From: Opitutales bacterium
GTDB lineage: Bacteria; Verrucomicrobiota; Verrucomicrobiia; Opitutales; Seribacteraceae
NCBI GenBank assembly: GCA_028045305.1
Contig: JAOFTV010000008.1
Coordinates: 18,733 to 82,732 of the forward strand
Direction of reading: 5' to 3'
Length of the DNA: 64,000 nucleotides
In this document: in pieces, positions 17,606-29,048 of the stretch
Layout of the letters: each line of letters starts with the position of its first letter
Numbering within the stretch: the first letter of the stretch is position 1
Program-made: the position numbers and the translations under genes
Notes under the pieces: generated by a model
The model's database searches: none
Told to the model about the DNA's origin: nothing
The model's input: only the letters and a program-made list of their open reading frames with translations

Positions 17606-18262
17606 TTATTTCCAGGAGTGCAAGTATTCGATACCAAAGGTGGAAACCTCGCTATCCACATGTTTGGAAAAACCAAGGGATAGTGCATGCTTTCTCGTGG
17701 CTAACCAGGTAAGGGAAAGATCGAACTTGAAATCATTTTCCGAGATTTCAGGGTGATTCCATTCCTGCTTTAACAAAGAATGTATGTAATTGAAACGGGG
17801 GGTGAGTGTGAATGACTCATGAAGGTATATTTCAGCACCGGTTTGTAAGACTGCATGAAATTTTTCTTTATGGTTGTGGTATTCTGTATAAAGAAGTCCA
17901 AGTCCGGCAAAGGGCAGGATGAATCCAGTATCTCTTTTGATACGGTTGTAACGAAAAATCAGGTCAGCACTCGCCTTGTTTAGATGGTCTGATTTATTAT
18001 CATCACTAAAATCGCTTCGGTTTACGGCTAATTTAAGATCAAAGGAGTCAGAGAGTGGTAGGTTCAATGCCAGGTTCAGGGAGACTCCATCCATCTCTCT
18101 GTTTTTCAACTCGGTACTGGTTCCATTGGATTCCAAATAAGATCTTGAATGATCAATTCTACTAACTTCAAAACCGAAATAATAGTTACCGAGTCGTGTT
18201 TCTCCAAAAGAAAAGTGGAGACCCAAGAATAGGAAAGATAAAATGAATAGGCAGTGTTTCAC
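17606..18262 (-). CDS. Secreted protein, probable small outer-membrane beta-barrel
   Basis: Starts at GTG 18262 with a clean Sec signal peptide (about 1-20, ending near FSFG-E). The mature part of about 195 residues alternates polar and hydrophobic positions in many short strands (for example LSLNLALNLPL, FDLKLAVN, TLTPRFNYIHS). It ends in HSWK rather than the usual terminal aromatic residue. This pattern fits a small porin-like or OmpA-like barrel, but no family motif is recognised. It lies on the opposite strand to the dcw cluster, converging on ftsZ, and 76 bases downstream of the SNF2 gene. Function unknown. Confidence 0.65.
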   Translation of the reverse strand: MKHCLFILSFLFLGLHFSFGETRLGNYYFGFEVSRIDHSRSYLESNGTSTELKNREMDGVSLNLALNLPLSDSFDLKLAVNRSDFSDDNKSDHLNKASADLIFRYNRIKRDTGFILPFAGLGLLYTEYHNHKEKFHAVLQTGAEIYLHESFTLTPRFNYIHSLLKQEWNHPEISENDFKFDLSLTWLATRKHALSLGFSKHVDSEVSTFGIEYLHSWK

Positions 18263-18338
18263 TAGTAAATAAATTTAACTACCCGGCAGAAATGTCAATG
18301 AAAACGAAAGGGTGTGTGTTCTGAAAGATTGTATATTT

Positions 18339-20804
18339 TTAAATTAATTCTCGAAGATCATTTACTGATAAAGACAAATTTGCCGCTTCCGATTCGTCAA
18401 ACACTTGCTCGAGCAATTTTCTTTTTCCCCGTTGCAATCCCAAAACTTTTTCTTCCACAGTTCCAGAGGTAATAAGTTTGTACACCGTAACTTGTTTATC
18501 TTGCCCGATGCGGTGTGCCCGGTCAGTTGCCTGTGCCTCCGCGGCTGGGTTCCACCAAGGGTCGAAGTGTAATACAACATCTGCACCGGTAAGATTCAGT
18601 CCGGTACCGCCCGCTTTCAAGGAAATTAGGAAAACGGGTATATTTTCGTCTTCCTGAAAGCGGTCGACTTGAGCCATTCGGTCGGTCGTAGAACCGTCAA
18701 GATAGCAGAAAGGAAGAGAAGCGGATTGCAACTCTGCCCTGAGTAATTGAAGCATTTTTACGAATTGAGAAAAAACCAACATGCGGTGTCCACCTTCCAG
18801 GCAATTGTAAAGGAGTTCCCGAAAGGCATTCATCTTGGAAGAGCGATGGTTTTCCAATTCCGCGTTAATCAGGCGAGGATCGCAACAGGTTTGGCGCAAA
18901 CGTAGGAGCTGTGTGAGGGTTTTCATTCTCATTGCTCCTTCGTTGGCTCCTGCATTCGCCATCTTGTCGAGTTCAACTTCTGCAGATTTCCTGACCTCTT
19001 CGTAGCAATTTTTTTGATCCTGTGTGAGTTCTAGGTAGAGGATTTGTTCGATCTTTTCGGGCAATTCTGGAGCGACTTCCCGCTTGGAACGCCTCAAGAT
19101 GTAGGGGGCTGCTTGTTTGAGTATACGTTGTTCGTGCCAAATTCTTTCATCTCCACGTGATCCTTCCGAAAGGCGGGGGCTGGCACCAGGGAGAAGGAAT
19201 GCCAAGAGGGAAAGAAGGTCAGACACACTGTTTTCAATAGGGGTACCTGTTAGGAGCATGCGCCCTTCAGAATTAAGGGATGCCGTGGCCTTGGCATTTT
19301 GAGTCCGTCTATTTTTAAGGTGTTGTGCTTCGTCACCGATTACGCAGAGGAATGGAAAATCCCGGAACATTTCCAAATCCCTCGAGAGTGTGCCGTACGA
19401 GGTAATAACCAAATCAAATTTTCCTAAAAATGATGGTGTGGTCGCCCGGTTTGGACCGTGGTGTGAATATACCTCGAAAGATGGGCAAAATCGTTGGGCT
19501 TCCCGCTTCCAATTCTCCACCAGTGAGGCCGGACAAATAACCACCGATGTTTTGGCTGTCCCTACCCGTTGTCGCAGGCAGGATAAAAAGGCGAGAGTTT
19601 GCAGGGTTTTCCCTAAGCCCATTTCATCGGCGAGAATACCCCCCAGTCCATGGTCAAATAAATGCAGCATCCATGCAGTACCCACGGTTTGGTAGGGGCG
19701 CAGAGTTTCTTCCAGTCCATCCCCAGGGAGCGGAGTGGGGAGGGAGGCCAGGTCACGCAAAGCAAGGCCACGCTTTTTCCATTGAGCAGGCGGGCGAAAT
19801 CGAGGATCTGCTTCTGATAAAAATGTTTCTAGAGTTGTGGATTGAAAGCGGGAAACTGCGTGGGAGGAGCGGGCCAGTAAAGGAGTATCCGTTTGTCCAG
19901 ATGCCTGCTTTTGTACTTGAGCGGTCTTATCCCGAAGTTCTTTGGTGAGCATGTATGTGAACTTTCCATGCTTGAAATGATTTCTTCCGGTTGCCAGAGC
20001 CTGTTCAATCAGTTCAACTGGTGCGTCTCCAGCTTCAATTCTGGCCTCAACCTCAATTTGTTCTTCACTTTCTTTTGCATTTATCCGCAGGACTGCTGGT
20101 TTTATGGAAGATGTGTGCTTGCGAAAGTTCTCAGTGAATACCGCATCGTGATCAAGATCCAATTCTTCTTGGTGCGATGCTAAAAAGTCGAGTACCTTGG
20201 ATGAATCCCTCAGCCACCACCAATGCCTGTGTGCCCGATCGCGGATAAAGCTCCACTCTCTCAATAATCTTAACACTTCTGAATATCCCGGATGTTCTGA
20301 GCTTGGCAGAATGATACGTAAATATTCAGTGGATCCTTCCACTTCAATAGGAGGTCCCAAGTAGTCGGGCAAATCCGGTAGCGGGTCCTTTTCGCCGGGC
20401 ATTTCATAGTCCCTATTAATTTCACGAACTTTGCGGGGTGGCTGCTTTTGCTCAGGTGGACTGAGGTATTCGCTCACCCCCTCCAATTTTCCATCGACCC
20501 ATGGTATTGGATTGTCAGGTAAATTCGCTGGAAAAAAACATTCGTTCTCAGCGAGGAGTTTTAGAAGCTCGGCTGCTTGTATTAAATCAAGTTGCAAAAA
20601 GGAGGAGAGTTTTCCTCCGCACCACTGGGATAATGCAAAAAGGGCAGAACGCTCGGCATCAGGCAAACCAGCTAAATCTTCCATATTACATTTTTCAGGT
20701 GGCAGACGATCACCCGTATCGTTTTCCAATTCGACCTTGGCGGGAATGGCGTTTCGTTGCACGCAGCCAGCGAGGGTGGGGGGAAGCAAAATGCGCAGCT
20801 TCAC
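18339..20804 (-). CDS. SNF2-family DEAD/DEAH-type ATPase (Swi2/Snf2, RapA-like helicase)
   Basis: Superfamily 2 DNA translocase of the Snf2 type. The N-terminal part (about 1-340) is not assigned to a named domain. The motor starts near 355, with the Walker A DEMGLGKT at about 390-398, the DEAQ box near 487, and LLTGTPIENS. The second lobe has LVFSQFVKML, LKAGGTGLNLTGAD and DRAHRIGQ near 764, all standard Snf2 motifs. Bacterial members remodel protein-DNA or RNA polymerase complexes; the substrate here is unknown. The GTG start at 20804 lies 13 bases after the alaS stop, so the two genes are probably co-transcribed. Confidence 0.88.
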   Translation of the reverse strand: MKLRILLPPTLAGCVQRNAIPAKVELENDTGDRLPPEKCNMEDLAGLPDAERSALFALSQWCGGKLSSFLQLDLIQAAELLKLLAENECFFPANLPDNPIPWVDGKLEGVSEYLSPPEQKQPPRKVREINRDYEMPGEKDPLPDLPDYLGPPIEVEGSTEYLRIILPSSEHPGYSEVLRLLREWSFIRDRAHRHWWWLRDSSKVLDFLASHQEELDLDHDAVFTENFRKHTSSIKPAVLRINAKESEEQIEVEARIEAGDAPVELIEQALATGRNHFKHGKFTYMLTKELRDKTAQVQKQASGQTDTPLLARSSHAVSRFQSTTLETFLSEADPRFRPPAQWKKRGLALRDLASLPTPLPGDGLEETLRPYQTVGTAWMLHLFDHGLGGILADEMGLGKTLQTLAFLSCLRQRVGTAKTSVVICPASLVENWKREAQRFCPSFEVYSHHGPNRATTPSFLGKFDLVITSYGTLSRDLEMFRDFPFLCVIGDEAQHLKNRRTQNAKATASLNSEGRMLLTGTPIENSVSDLLSLLAFLLPGASPRLSEGSRGDERIWHEQRILKQAAPYILRRSKREVAPELPEKIEQILYLELTQDQKNCYEEVRKSAEVELDKMANAGANEGAMRMKTLTQLLRLRQTCCDPRLINAELENHRSSKMNAFRELLYNCLEGGHRMLVFSQFVKMLQLLRAELQSASLPFCYLDGSTTDRMAQVDRFQEDENIPVFLISLKAGGTGLNLTGADVVLHFDPWWNPAAEAQATDRAHRIGQDKQVTVYKLITSGTVEEKVLGLQRGKRKLLEQVFDESEAANLSLSVNDLRELI

Positions 20805-20817
20805 CCTGTAGAAAAAT

Positions 20818-23496
20818 TTAGGAGTTCAGGGAATGAGAAGCCAGTGCCTCGTCCAATCCTTGATTTGCGGGAGCACCTCCCATGGCGAAGTCGGGCTTGC
20901 CTCCACCTTTCCCTCCAATTTTATCTGCCAATTCACTTAAGTAAACACCGGCTTTGTGGCCTGCATCCACAGCTTCGGGGGAACAAATGCAAATCATTGA
21001 GCACTTCTCCGACATTTCCGAAGCAAGCAGAACAACGGAGGGGTGAGATCTTTTATTTACTTGAGCAGCGAGGGACCGTAAATCATTTGCGGAGAGGTTG
21101 GGTATTTTACCGGAGATTATTTTTACTCCCTCCCTTTCTTGGGCGGATTGAATTAATTTATCGGCAACTCCAGCCTGTCCTTTTTGTTCGAATGCACGGA
21201 GTCTCTTTTCCAATTCCCTGGTTTTCGTCTGTAATTGTTCAATTTTACCCACAAGTTCATGGGGTTGGCAGGCTAATCGTTTCAATAACTGACTAAATCC
21301 ACTGACCCGTTCGTCGGTCCATTGATAAGCGGAAAACCCGGCCACAGCTTCTAGGCGTCGGGTACCGGCGGAAATGGCAGATTCTGAAACCACGCGTATC
21401 GAACCAATCTCTCCGCTTGTACGAACATGTGTACCTCCGCAAAGTTCCTGACACCATCCGCCAAGATCGACCACACGTACAAACTCTCCATATTTATCAC
21501 CAAAAAAAGCGATCACGCCATCTGGTTTTTCTGAAAATGGAATTTCATAGGTGTTTACCTCCTCATTGAGCAAAAGTTTTTCGTTGGCCAAGTGCTCAAT
21601 GATTTGTAGTTGCTCATTTGAAACTGATTCGAAGTGAGAAAAATCGAAACGCAAGCGGTCCTGCTGTACCAATGACCCGGCTTGTCGAACATGGTCACCA
21701 AGAACCTCTCTCAATGCCCAGTGTAGGATATGTGTGGCCGTGTGATGGCGTTGGATTGCAAGTCTTCGTTCCACATCCACACTGAGCGTACAGGTCTGTC
21801 CAATCACTTCATCTGCTTTAATATGGTCATCCATTTCATGAAGAAACCGGCCTTTTGCATCTTTAACAACATTTAGAACATTGAGAGCTTTTTCATTTAA
21901 AGACACTGTGCCTGAATCTCCCACTTGTCCGCCCATCTCAGCATAAAACGGAGACTTGTCGACAACGAGGTACTGTTTGTCATCTTGTTCAATCCAATCC
22001 ACGCAAGAGGCTGAGAAGGCTTTGAGGTTAGATGAATCAAAGCCGGTAAAAATGGTGGAATCTGCGGAATCCGAGTTCTCGCTGACTAAAATATCAACAG
22101 ATTTATGGGCTTCCCGTGCCCGTTGCCTTTGAGTATTCATTTCCTCTTCAAACTCCTGGTGATCGATAGTCAGTCCGCGTTCTCGGGCAATCAATTCTGT
22201 AAGATCTAGCGGAAATCCGTAGGTGTCATAAAGCTTGAATGCAAATTTTCCTGATAGTTGCTGATCTTTTTCCATTCCCTGAGTTTCTCGGGAGAAGAGT
22301 TCAATTCCACGATCAAGGGTTTTATTAAAGGATGCTTCTTCGGAACGGAGAGTTTTTTCTATCAAGTCCTTACGCTCGAGGAGTTCGGGAAAGAAATCCT
22401 CCATCTGTTCGACTAGCACCGGAACGAGTTTGTGAAAAAATGGATCAGAAAACCCAAGGGTTCTACCGTACCTAATTGCCCGCCGAAGAATCCGGCGGAG
22501 TACATAATTACGATCGCTGTTCCCAGGAAGAATGCCATCTGCTATTGAGAAAGCTAGTGCCCGTAAATGATCTGCAATTACCCGAAAGGCGATGTCTATC
22601 TCCTCCTGCTCATTTGCAGGTTTTCCATCATTTGGGAGGGTGGAATGGTATGACTTTCCTGACATTTCTTCCAACTTTTTAAAGAGGGGAGAAAAAACAT
22701 CGGTGTCATAATTTGATGCGGGTTTTGAAAAGTCGGTAAATTGTTGGGTTGCCTGTATCACTGCAGCCACTCGTTCAAACCCCATGCCTGTGTCCACATG
22801 TTTTGCAACGAGAGGAGAGAAGTTTCCGTCTTTATTCGCATTGAATTGGATGAATACAAGATTCCATATTTCTATGCACAAATGGGAATCAGCATTAACG
22901 AGTTTTCCACCGCTATCCCCATTTGGAGTTAAATCGAGATGAAGTTCGGAGCAAGGACCGCAAGGACCCGTCTCTCCCATCATCCAAAAGTTATCTTTCT
23001 TTCCTCCAGTAACCACATGAACAGCTGGATCGAGTCCAGCTTTTTGAAAAATCACTGACCATAAATCATAAGCTTCCTGGTCAAAGTCTGCCGGGTCTCC
23101 TGCGGCTGGTTTGTAAACCGTAGCATAGAGCCTTTCTGGCGGGAATTTCCAAACTTCCACCAAAAGTTCCCAAGCCCATTCGATCGCTTCCTTTTTAAAA
23201 TAATCCCCAAAGGACCAATTACCCAACATCTCGAAAAAAGTATGGTGATAGGTGTCCAACCCGACATCTTCCAAATCATTGTGCTTTCCTCCTGCCCGGA
23301 TACATTTCTGGGTATCTGTTGCCCTGGGAAATGGTGCTTTTTGATCTCCCAGAAAATAGGGTACAAACTGGTTCATCCCTGCATTGGTAAAAAGCAGGTT
23401 GGGCGACTCTGGTAAGAGCGAGGCAGATGAAATGAGCTCGTGGTTTTTCGAATTGAAAAATTCCAGAAAAGATTTGCGGATTTCGCGTGCTTTCAT
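20818..23496 (-). CDS. alaS: Alanyl-tRNA synthetase
   Basis: Charges tRNA-Ala and edits mischarged Ser and Gly. The class II catalytic domain starts at the N-terminus (EIRKSFLEFF, then FTNAGMNQFVPYFLG). The editing domain carries HHTATH near 582 and the zinc-binding CGGTH near 685. The DHHA1/C-Ala tail with the glycine-rich GGKGGGKPDFAMGG segment ends the protein. The frame extends upstream to a TTG at 23505, but the ATG at 23496 gives the conventional N-terminus and is preferred. The length of about 890 residues is normal. It lies 24 bases downstream of leuB on the same strand and just upstream of the SNF2 gene. Confidence 0.96.
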   Translation of the reverse strand: MKAREIRKSFLEFFNSKNHELISSASLLPESPNLLFTNAGMNQFVPYFLGDQKAPFPRATDTQKCIRAGGKHNDLEDVGLDTYHHTFFEMLGNWSFGDYFKKEAIEWAWELLVEVWKFPPERLYATVYKPAAGDPADFDQEAYDLWSVIFQKAGLDPAVHVVTGGKKDNFWMMGETGPCGPCSELHLDLTPNGDSGGKLVNADSHLCIEIWNLVFIQFNANKDGNFSPLVAKHVDTGMGFERVAAVIQATQQFTDFSKPASNYDTDVFSPLFKKLEEMSGKSYHSTLPNDGKPANEQEEIDIAFRVIADHLRALAFSIADGILPGNSDRNYVLRRILRRAIRYGRTLGFSDPFFHKLVPVLVEQMEDFFPELLERKDLIEKTLRSEEASFNKTLDRGIELFSRETQGMEKDQQLSGKFAFKLYDTYGFPLDLTELIARERGLTIDHQEFEEEMNTQRQRAREAHKSVDILVSENSDSADSTIFTGFDSSNLKAFSASCVDWIEQDDKQYLVVDKSPFYAEMGGQVGDSGTVSLNEKALNVLNVVKDAKGRFLHEMDDHIKADEVIGQTCTLSVDVERRLAIQRHHTATHILHWALREVLGDHVRQAGSLVQQDRLRFDFSHFESVSNEQLQIIEHLANEKLLLNEEVNTYEIPFSEKPDGVIAFFGDKYGEFVRVVDLGGWCQELCGGTHVRTSGEIGSIRVVSESAISAGTRRLEAVAGFSAYQWTDERVSGFSQLLKRLACQPHELVGKIEQLQTKTRELEKRLRAFEQKGQAGVADKLIQSAQEREGVKIISGKIPNLSANDLRSLAAQVNKRSHPSVVLLASEMSEKCSMICICSPEAVDAGHKAGVYLSELADKIGGKGGGKPDFAMGGAPANQGLDEALASHSLNS

Positions 23497-23520
23497 CTCA
23501 GGCAAGAATTGTTTTATGAA

Positions 23521-24693
<1,173 letters not shown>

Positions 24694-24704
24694 CTAGGTA
24701 TAAG

Positions 24705-24732
24705 TTGACAAAATCCTTCTTTTGTTTAGTTT
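24705..24732 (+). promoter_or_regulatory. Candidate sigma70-type promoter for nusA-infB-rbfA
   Basis: A perfect TTGACA at 24705-24710 is followed after 16 bases by TAGTTT at 24727-24732, a weak -10. It lies about 100 bases before the nusA start, in the leuB-nusA divergent gap. The -35 is good and the -10 is poor, so this is tentative. Confidence 0.35.
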
Positions 24733-24829
24733 GATCCATTAAATTCCTAGTCTAGTCCAAGAAGAGGACGGGCATCTTGCTCGTCTTTTTTTTTCTCTCC
24801 AACTTAAACCATAAAATACATTCCGAACG

Positions 24830-26092
24830 ATGAGCAGCGAAATTCTCGCAGTCCTTGAATACATGGAAAAAGAGAAGGGGATCAGTCGTCCAGACATGAT
24901 CGCCACGATCGAAAACGCCATAAAAGCGGCGGCTGAAAGGGGAGGGGCAAATTCTCAACCCAGTGAAGTCCGTGTAGAAATCAATCCGAAATCTGGTGCC
25001 TTACAAGCATGGACTTTGTTGAATGTAGTGGAGTCTGTGTCCGATACCGCTCGCGAGATTCATTTGGATAAAGCGAGGTTGTATGCGGATACTCCTGAAG
25101 TTGGCGATGTGGTCGAACGGGAAATGGACCCAGCCTATTTAGGTCGTATTGCAGCTAAAACTGCAGAACAGGCAATTAAACAAAGATTGAGACAGTTTGA
25201 GAAGGAACATATTTACGATGAATTTCGTGATCAAGTGGGTAACCTTGTTACTGGTACAGTTCGCCGAAAAGAAAGAGGGGATTTGATCGTTGAGGTTGGC
25301 AAAGCAGAAGCTCTTCTGCCCTGGCGCGAACAGGCTCCTGGCGAAGACTGGGTTCCTGGGGAGCGCATTCGTTGTCTACTCGTGAAATTAGAGCAACAGG
25401 GTAGGGGCCCAGAACTCATCCTGAGCCGTTCTAGCCTAAATTTTGTCCGCAAGCTTTTCGATATGGAGGTTTCCGAGATTTCTGACGGTACCGTTAGTTT
25501 AGCCTCGATGGCCCGTGAGCCTGGATACCGTACCAAAGTCTGTGTAAAAAGCACTGACCCAAAAGTAGACCCAGTTGGTGCGTGTGTAGGTGCCCGTGGT
25601 GGCCGCGTTAAAAGTATCGTCCGTGAAATGAACGGTGAGAAAGTCGACATTATCAGATGGTTTGAAGATCCGGTTGAACAACTAGTTGAGGCACTGAAAC
25701 CTGCAATTCCACAGAATGTCAATTTGGACAGGGATAAGCGTCGAATGTATTTCGAGGTTAAAGAAGATGATCTTTCCGTGGCCATAGGTCGCAAGGGAAT
25801 AAATGCCCGATTGACTTCCCGCTTACTCGGTTGGAAGCTGGATATTGGTAAGGTAGTTGTAAAACAAGTTGGTTTTGACGAACGCAAAACAAAAGCTGCT
25901 GAGGGATTGACCTCCGTTGGCATCGAGTTTGAAGTCGCAGACCGTTTGGTTGCATTTGGACTTGTTAGTCCAGAAGCTTTTGAGGGTGTGACCGATAAAG
26001 ACCTAGTCGGTTTAGGCTTTGAAGAACCAATCGCACAAGATATTCTTGCCAAAGTGGCCACCACCATTCCCGCTTCTGAAGAGTCTGAGTGA
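24830..26092 (+). CDS. nusA: Transcription termination/antitermination factor NusA
   Basis: RNA polymerase-associated factor for pausing, termination and antitermination. The N-terminal polymerase-binding domain (about 1-125) begins [17 protein letters not shown]. An S1 domain (about 130-200) and two KH domains (about 225-340; [15 protein letters not shown] and [13 protein letters not shown]) bind RNA. A short C-terminal helix-hairpin-helix-like segment (about 365-415) ends the protein, and the doubled acidic repeats of E. coli NusA are absent. It heads a nusA-infB-rbfA group as in many bacteria, but rimP, which usually precedes nusA, is not here and leuB lies there on the other strand. Confidence 0.94.
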   Translation: MSSEILAVLEYMEKEKGISRPDMIATIENAIKAAAERGGANSQPSEVRVEINPKSGALQAWTLLNVVESVSDTAREIHLDKARLYADTPEVGDVVEREMDPAYLGRIAAKTAEQAIKQRLRQFEKEHIYDEFRDQVGNLVTGTVRRKERGDLIVEVGKAEALLPWREQAPGEDWVPGERIRCLLVKLEQQGRGPELILSRSSLNFVRKLFDMEVSEISDGTVSLASMAREPGYRTKVCVKSTDPKVDPVGACVGARGGRVKSIVREMNGEKVDIIRWFEDPVEQLVEALKPAIPQNVNLDRDKRRMYFEVKEDDLSVAIGRKGINARLTSRLLGWKLDIGKVVVKQVGFDERKTKAAEGLTSVGIEFEVADRLVAFGLVSPEAFEGVTDKDLVGLGFEEPIAQDILAKVATTIPASEESE

Positions 26093-26137
26093 ATAGCCCG
26101 TTTTATACCTAGACTGAAATTATAATATATCACCGAA

Positions 26138-28489
26138 ATGAGCGTACGAATCCACGCAATTGCCAAGCAGACCAGTAAAACCAGTAAGGAGGTCATCGCC
26201 ATATTGGAAGAGCGAGGATACGAGGTGAAAAGTGCCTCTTCAACGATTGATAATATAACTGCTCAATCAATTATCGAAGAATTTGCAGTCTCTCCACAAG
26301 CGGTTGAGGATGCGTCAAAGGTATCCCCCACAAATATTCAGGAGAATGAGGAGGATAAAAGTGATTCATCGGAAGATTCATCGCTTCCTTTCGTAAAGTC
26401 CAAGCAAGATTTAGACAGGGAGCGCCAACAGCGGGAAAAAGTTGAACAAGCAGAAGTGGAAGAAGCCACGGAAGATTCCACACCTGTTCAGAGTGATGAC
26501 CCTACTTCAGGTGAAATCGAGGAACCAGCAGCACGCCAGGAACCTACCACTGCTGGGAACGCACCTGTATTGCCCCGTCCTCCGGTAAAATCGGCTGGAG
26601 TACCGCCTCCCGTTCAAGCAAAATCTGTTTCTTCCACCGTCGAAAAGTTGGCAGAGCCTGATGCTGGGGGGACAGTTGAAGGTAATTTAATTATTGTAAA
26701 GCCACCAATCGTAGTGCGCGATTTTGCAGGTTTGATTGGATTGAAGCCCTTTCAATTAATTTCGGAATTAATGGAGACGGGAATCTTTGCTTCGATGAAC
26801 CAAACCATTGACGAAGAGGTTGCCAGTAAAGTTGCCAAATCAAAAGGTTTTGATTTAGAAGTTCGTCACCGTGGGGAAAAAGCTGAACCACAGGTGAAAA
26901 AGGTTAAGAAACAGGTGGATGAAAATGATGAAAAATTTCTTGAACCCCGCCCGCCTGTAGTTTGTATTTTAGGGCATGTAGATCATGGAAAAACAACTCT
27001 TCTCGATACCTTGCGTAAAACAAATATTGTCGACGGGGAAGCAGGTGGAATAACCCAGCATGTTGGAGCATATCAAGTTGATCGTAACGATCATAAAATC
27101 ACTTTTCTTGATACGCCAGGCCACGCTGCTTTCTCCAAAATTCGCGAAAGGGGAGCCAACCTTACTGATGTTTCGGTTTTAGTCGTAGCGGCAGATGACG
27201 GTTTTATGCCTCAAACGGATGAAGCCTTGAAATTTGCCCAACGTTCACAATCCTCCCTCCTCGTTGCAATAAATAAGACGGATGTAAAAGGGGCTGACAT
27301 CGATAAGGTGAAAACTCAAATGCAAGACCGCTCCATTGCTGCAGAAGATTGGGGAGGTGAAATTGTTACTGTTCCCGTATCCGCATTGAAGGGAGATAAT
27401 ATTGATGAGCTTTTGGACATGATACTTTTACAGGCTGAACTCATGGAGTTGAAAGCCAATCCAAAAGCTAAAGTTGAAGCTAGCGTGGTTGAGGCCAGGG
27501 TTGAAGTTGGACGTGGGCCAACTGCCACCGTTATTGTCCAAAAAGGCACCTTGAAAATAGGTGACTCATTTTCCTGTGGTTCAGTTTACTGCAAAGTAAA
27601 AGCCATGATTGATGATAAGGGCAACCAATTGAAGTCTGCCCCTCCATCAACTCCCGTTAATGTACTTGGTTGGTCGGGCGTGCCTGATGCGGGTGCACTT
27701 TGTGTGGGTTGTAAAAACGAGAGGGATGCAAGGCGTGTAGCTGAAGAAAACGAAGTTTTAGAAAAGAAGATTCAAGCTATGCCCGAAGATGTTACGCCCG
27801 AAGAAGGAAAGGCGGAAGAAGAGGGTGGGGCAGCTGCTTTAGATGCTTTATTTGCAGCAATCAGTAAGAGCAAGTCTACTATCTATAAATTAATTCTTAA
27901 AGCTGATGTTCGCGGGTCCGTGGAAGCTCTGAAAGATGCACTTGAATTAATTAAGAGCGATAAGATTGTATTGGAGGTCTTACAGTCAGATGTTGGTCTG
28001 ATTACCAAAAATGATGTGAAGATGGCCCAAACTTCTCAGGCCGATATTCTTGGATTCAATGTGAAGATGGAAAATGGAGTGATGGGAGAAGCCAAGCATC
28101 TAGGTGTTCGTGTATTTCAGAACAGCATAATTTATGAAATCATAGATTTGGTGAAAGATAACATGGCTGATCTTTTGGAACCTGAATTGGTCGAGAAAAA
28201 GACTGGTCGAGCGGAAGTCCGTCAAGTATTTAAAGTCAGCAAAGGCAGAGCGGTTGCAGGTTGTATGGTCATGGAAGGTAATATTACCCGCAATAAAGGT
28301 GCCCGGCTTGTTCGTGGCGGTAAAGTCATTGCTGAGGGAAAAATAGACACTCTGCGAAGATTTAAGGATGATGTCACTGATGTAAAGGCTGGCTTTGAGT
28401 GCGGAATGCGACTTGATTCATTTGAAAAGTATGAAGAGGGCGATGAGATTCAAACTTTTGAAGTGGAAAAGATTCGTCCCACTCTTTAA
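26138..28489 (+). CDS. infB: Translation initiation factor IF-2
   Basis: GTPase that places initiator tRNA on the 30S subunit. An N-terminal IF2_N-like helix bundle (about 1-50) is followed by an acidic, Pro-rich linker (about 60-180) and a second IF2_N-like segment (about 185-245). The G domain has GHVDHGKT at 279-286, DTPGHAAF and NKTD. Beta-barrel domains and the C-terminal C1/C2 domains follow, with [11 protein letters not shown] near 588. The total of 783 residues is within family range. The gene starts 45 bases after nusA and is followed 17 bases later by rbfA. Confidence 0.96.
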   Translation: MSVRIHAIAKQTSKTSKEVIAILEERGYEVKSASSTIDNITAQSIIEEFAVSPQAVEDASKVSPTNIQENEEDKSDSSEDSSLPFVKSKQDLDRERQQREKVEQAEVEEATEDSTPVQSDDPTSGEIEEPAARQEPTTAGNAPVLPRPPVKSAGVPPPVQAKSVSSTVEKLAEPDAGGTVEGNLIIVKPPIVVRDFAGLIGLKPFQLISELMETGIFASMNQTIDEEVASKVAKSKGFDLEVRHRGEKAEPQVKKVKKQVDENDEKFLEPRPPVVCILGHVDHGKTTLLDTLRKTNIVDGEAGGITQHVGAYQVDRNDHKITFLDTPGHAAFSKIRERGANLTDVSVLVVAADDGFMPQTDEALKFAQRSQSSLLVAINKTDVKGADIDKVKTQMQDRSIAAEDWGGEIVTVPVSALKGDNIDELLDMILLQAELMELKANPKAKVEASVVEARVEVGRGPTATVIVQKGTLKIGDSFSCGSVYCKVKAMIDDKGNQLKSAPPSTPVNVLGWSGVPDAGALCVGCKNERDARRVAEENEVLEKKIQAMPEDVTPEEGKAEEEGGAAALDALFAAISKSKSTIYKLILKADVRGSVEALKDALELIKSDKIVLEVLQSDVGLITKNDVKMAQTSQADILGFNVKMENGVMGEAKHLGVRVFQNSIIYEIIDLVKDNMADLLEPELVEKKTGRAEVRQVFKVSKGRAVAGCMVMEGNITRNKGARLVRGGKVIAEGKIDTLRRFKDDVTDVKAGFECGMRLDSFEKYEEGDEIQTFEVEKIRPTL

Positions 28490-28506
28490 AACCCTGCCTA
28501 TCTGCG

Positions 28507-28875
28507 ATGAGCCTGCGAATTGCAAGGGTCAGTGAGTTAGTTAAGCGTGAAATTGGTAACTACCTTACTACAAGGTACGGTGCAGAAACTGTCCGCTGGA
28601 CTATCACCTCAGTAGAAGTATCCGCAGATTTGCGCAATGCTACGGTGGCGTACTCGGTAGTAGGGGATGAATTGTGCGCCCGACAGGCTCAACAATTTTT
28701 TCGTAAACATGCCGGAGAGATTCGTGGAGTGGTCAGTAAATATGTGGTTCTAAAGTATTCTCCCAAACTTCAATTTGTCAGAGATCTTGGGATTGAACGG
28801 GGAACTCGGGTTATGGAAATTTTGGACAACCTGGATGATCAATCAAATAGTCCTCAAAATTCAACTGATTCATAA
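28507..28875 (+). CDS. rbfA: 30S ribosome-binding factor RbfA
   Basis: Small KH-fold protein that assists late maturation of 16S rRNA. The pattern RIARVSELVKREIGNYL at the N-terminus, VEVSADLRNATVAYSV in the middle and LKYSPKLQFVRDLGIERG near the C-terminus is typical. Length (122 aa) is normal. The ATG at 28507 follows infB by 17 bases, matching the widespread infB-rbfA arrangement. The last dozen residues are polar and probably disordered. Confidence 0.93.
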   Translation: MSLRIARVSELVKREIGNYLTTRYGAETVRWTITSVEVSADLRNATVAYSVVGDELCARQAQQFFRKHAGEIRGVVSKYVVLKYSPKLQFVRDLGIERGTRVMEILDNLDDQSNSPQNSTDS

Positions 28876-28888
28876 CTTGAAATTTTTC

Positions 28889-28953
28889 TGTCACATCGTG
28901 CCAAGTATGTGACACGATTTGAGACACGCTGTCACAGTTTTGTTAGATGACAC
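28889..28953. promoter_or_regulatory. TGTCAC palindrome cluster upstream of dnaK (putative operator)
   Basis: A perfect 8-base inverted repeat TGTCACAT (28889-28896) / ATGTGACA (28907-28914) with a 10-base spacer overlaps a second inverted pair, GTGACA (28909-28914) / TGTCAC (28930-28935). A further TGACAC is at 28948-28953, and the word GACACG occurs twice 12 bases apart. The cluster lies about 20-85 bases upstream of the dnaK -35 hexamer. It is not the CIRCE element (TTAGCACTC-N9-GAGTGCTAA). A regulator-binding site is inferred; a weak rbfA-end hairpin is the alternative. Confidence 0.5.
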
Positions 28954-28973
28954 ATATTCCTGAAGGACTTATT

Positions 28974-29002
28974 TTTACACAAGTTCCTAATAATAATATA
29001 TT
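28974..29002 (+). promoter_or_regulatory. Sigma70-like promoter for dnaK
   Basis: TTTACA (28974-28979) and TATATT (28997-29002) are separated by exactly 17 bases, each matching the housekeeping consensus in five of six positions. Transcription would begin near 29009, leaving a leader of about 40 bases before the GTG at 29049. This argues against the earlier GTG at 29019, which would be only ten bases from the 5' end. No sigma32-like consensus was recognised. Confidence 0.55.
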
Positions 29003-29048
29003 TAAATAATTCATTTAAGTGGGCACGAAAGGTGCAAGTCTCCCTTCC

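Noticed and set aside
25231..26202. Long minus-strand open frame opposite nusA and the infB start
   Set aside because: Ser/Thr/Arg-rich shadow composition, no motif, and both sense genes are certain.
29019..29048. Upstream GTG start for dnaK
   Set aside because: It would be about ten bases from the predicted transcript start and adds residues atypical for DnaK; the 29049 GTG gives the canonical N-terminus.
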